30,132 nucleotides of DNA, from the NCBI GenBank assembly GCA_016297415.1, contig JAEDGQ010000012.1, positions 1 through 30,132 on the forward strand, given 5' to 3'. Of the stretch, positions 29,919-30,132 are shown in pieces. Under the pieces are notes generated by a model. It did no database searches. It was not told the DNA's origin and was given only the letters and a program-made list of their open reading frames with translations. The DNA comes from Treponema sp. GTDB lineage: Bacteria > Spirochaetota > Spirochaetia > Treponematales > Treponemataceae. The first letter of the stretch is position 1, and each line of letters begins with the position of its first letter. Both the position numbers and the translations under genes were made by a program.

Positions 29919-29947
29919 AGTATACTCCCATACAAAAATGCGGACAA
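29919..29947 (-). promoter_or_regulatory. Promoter of the 3+3 TM operon, possibly leaderless
   Basis: On the minus strand TTGTCC (29947-29942), a 17-bp spacer and TATACT (29924-29919) precede ATG 29912 by 6 nt, the same geometry as the pepT promoter. GGGAG lies too far (12 nt) from the ATG for normal use. Confidence 0.5.
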
Positions 29948-29960
29948 ATTCGAATTTAGC

Positions 29961-30132
29961 AGGACAAATGTCGAGTTTTAAATTTTTTTTCTTTGGGTGG
30001 CTTTTTGCTTCGCAAAAAACAGGCTTTTCAGGGTTCCGCTATCGCTTCATTCCTTCGCTACGCTTCGGAACTGGCTACGCCAGCCCTTACAATCCTTGCC
30101 ACGGTTTGTAAATCAAATACTCGAAATTGAAC
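29961..30132. repeat. Long modular repeat, copy F (reaches the window end)
   Basis: This is the short form of the repeat at 23112. The first 135 bases differ at one position, and the last 40 match copy E's right end after removal of the 112-bp insert. The window ends at AAATTGAAC, the point where similarity to copy E also ends. Confidence 0.88.

Noticed and set aside
1..30132. CRISPR array
   Set aside because: The repeats are few, scattered, of unequal length and hairpin-rich; none is regularly spaced with spacers, and no cas gene is present.

Overview
The window looks like chromosome from a host-associated spirochaete, most likely a Treponema of the rumen/gut/oral type. This is inference: the DNA is AT-rich, MurA carries the Asp-for-Cys swap known from spirochaetes, the genes suggest amino-acid and amine fermentation, and the spaces between genes hold GC-rich hairpin repeats. 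I see no rRNA, tRNA or CRISPR array.

Layout. 1-1.4 kb: a dead IS110-family element whose transposase is cut by one in-frame TGA. 1.5-5.2 kb (minus): a polar amino-acid ABC importer (lipoprotein, ATPase, permease) followed by a cytidylate-kinase-like protein and a DUF1847 protein, with an attenuator-like leader. 5.4-7.9 kb (plus): a DMT-family transporter overlapping a two-subunit iron-sulfur L-serine dehydratase. 8.0-8.7 kb (plus): hsp20 behind a strong sigma-54 promoter with two upstream palindromes, followed by a 31-codon gene. 8.8-11.8 kb (minus): iron alcohol dehydrogenase, omega-amidase-like hydrolase and a RelA/SpoT-type synthetase. 11.9-14.0 kb (minus): a flavin-binding protein and a class III aminotransferase. 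14.4-21.4 kb (plus): GABA aminotransferase, 4-hydroxybutyrate dehydrogenase, aldehyde dehydrogenase, putrescine aminotransferase and a PucR-type regulator. Together these can take putrescine through 4-aminobutanal, GABA and succinate semialdehyde to 4-hydroxybutyrate. 21.5-26.3 kb (plus): a CPA2 antiporter, a small membrane protein, peptidase T (apparently leaderless) and MurA. 26.4-29.9 kb (minus): a tight three-gene operon of a 3+3-TM protein, a larger 3+3-TM protein resembling LptF/LptG with a TPR-like insertion, and a DjlA-like J-domain protein.

The most unusual feature is a family of modular hairpin-rich intergenic repeats (about 1.39, 4.1, 11.8, 12.4, 17.1, 23.1 and 30.0 kb). Copies share conserved flanking words, but several carry different perfect stems at the same position, and they sit tightly against start or stop codons. 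One pair (23.1 and 30.0 kb) is nearly identical over about 140 bp but differs by a 112-bp hairpin-filled insert. Other points: a candidate pseudoknotted leader RNA at 14.2 kb, a promoter followed at once by a terminator before the aldehyde dehydrogenase, and two promoters whose -10 box lies 6 nt from the start codon. All functions are read from sequence alone; no database search was run.
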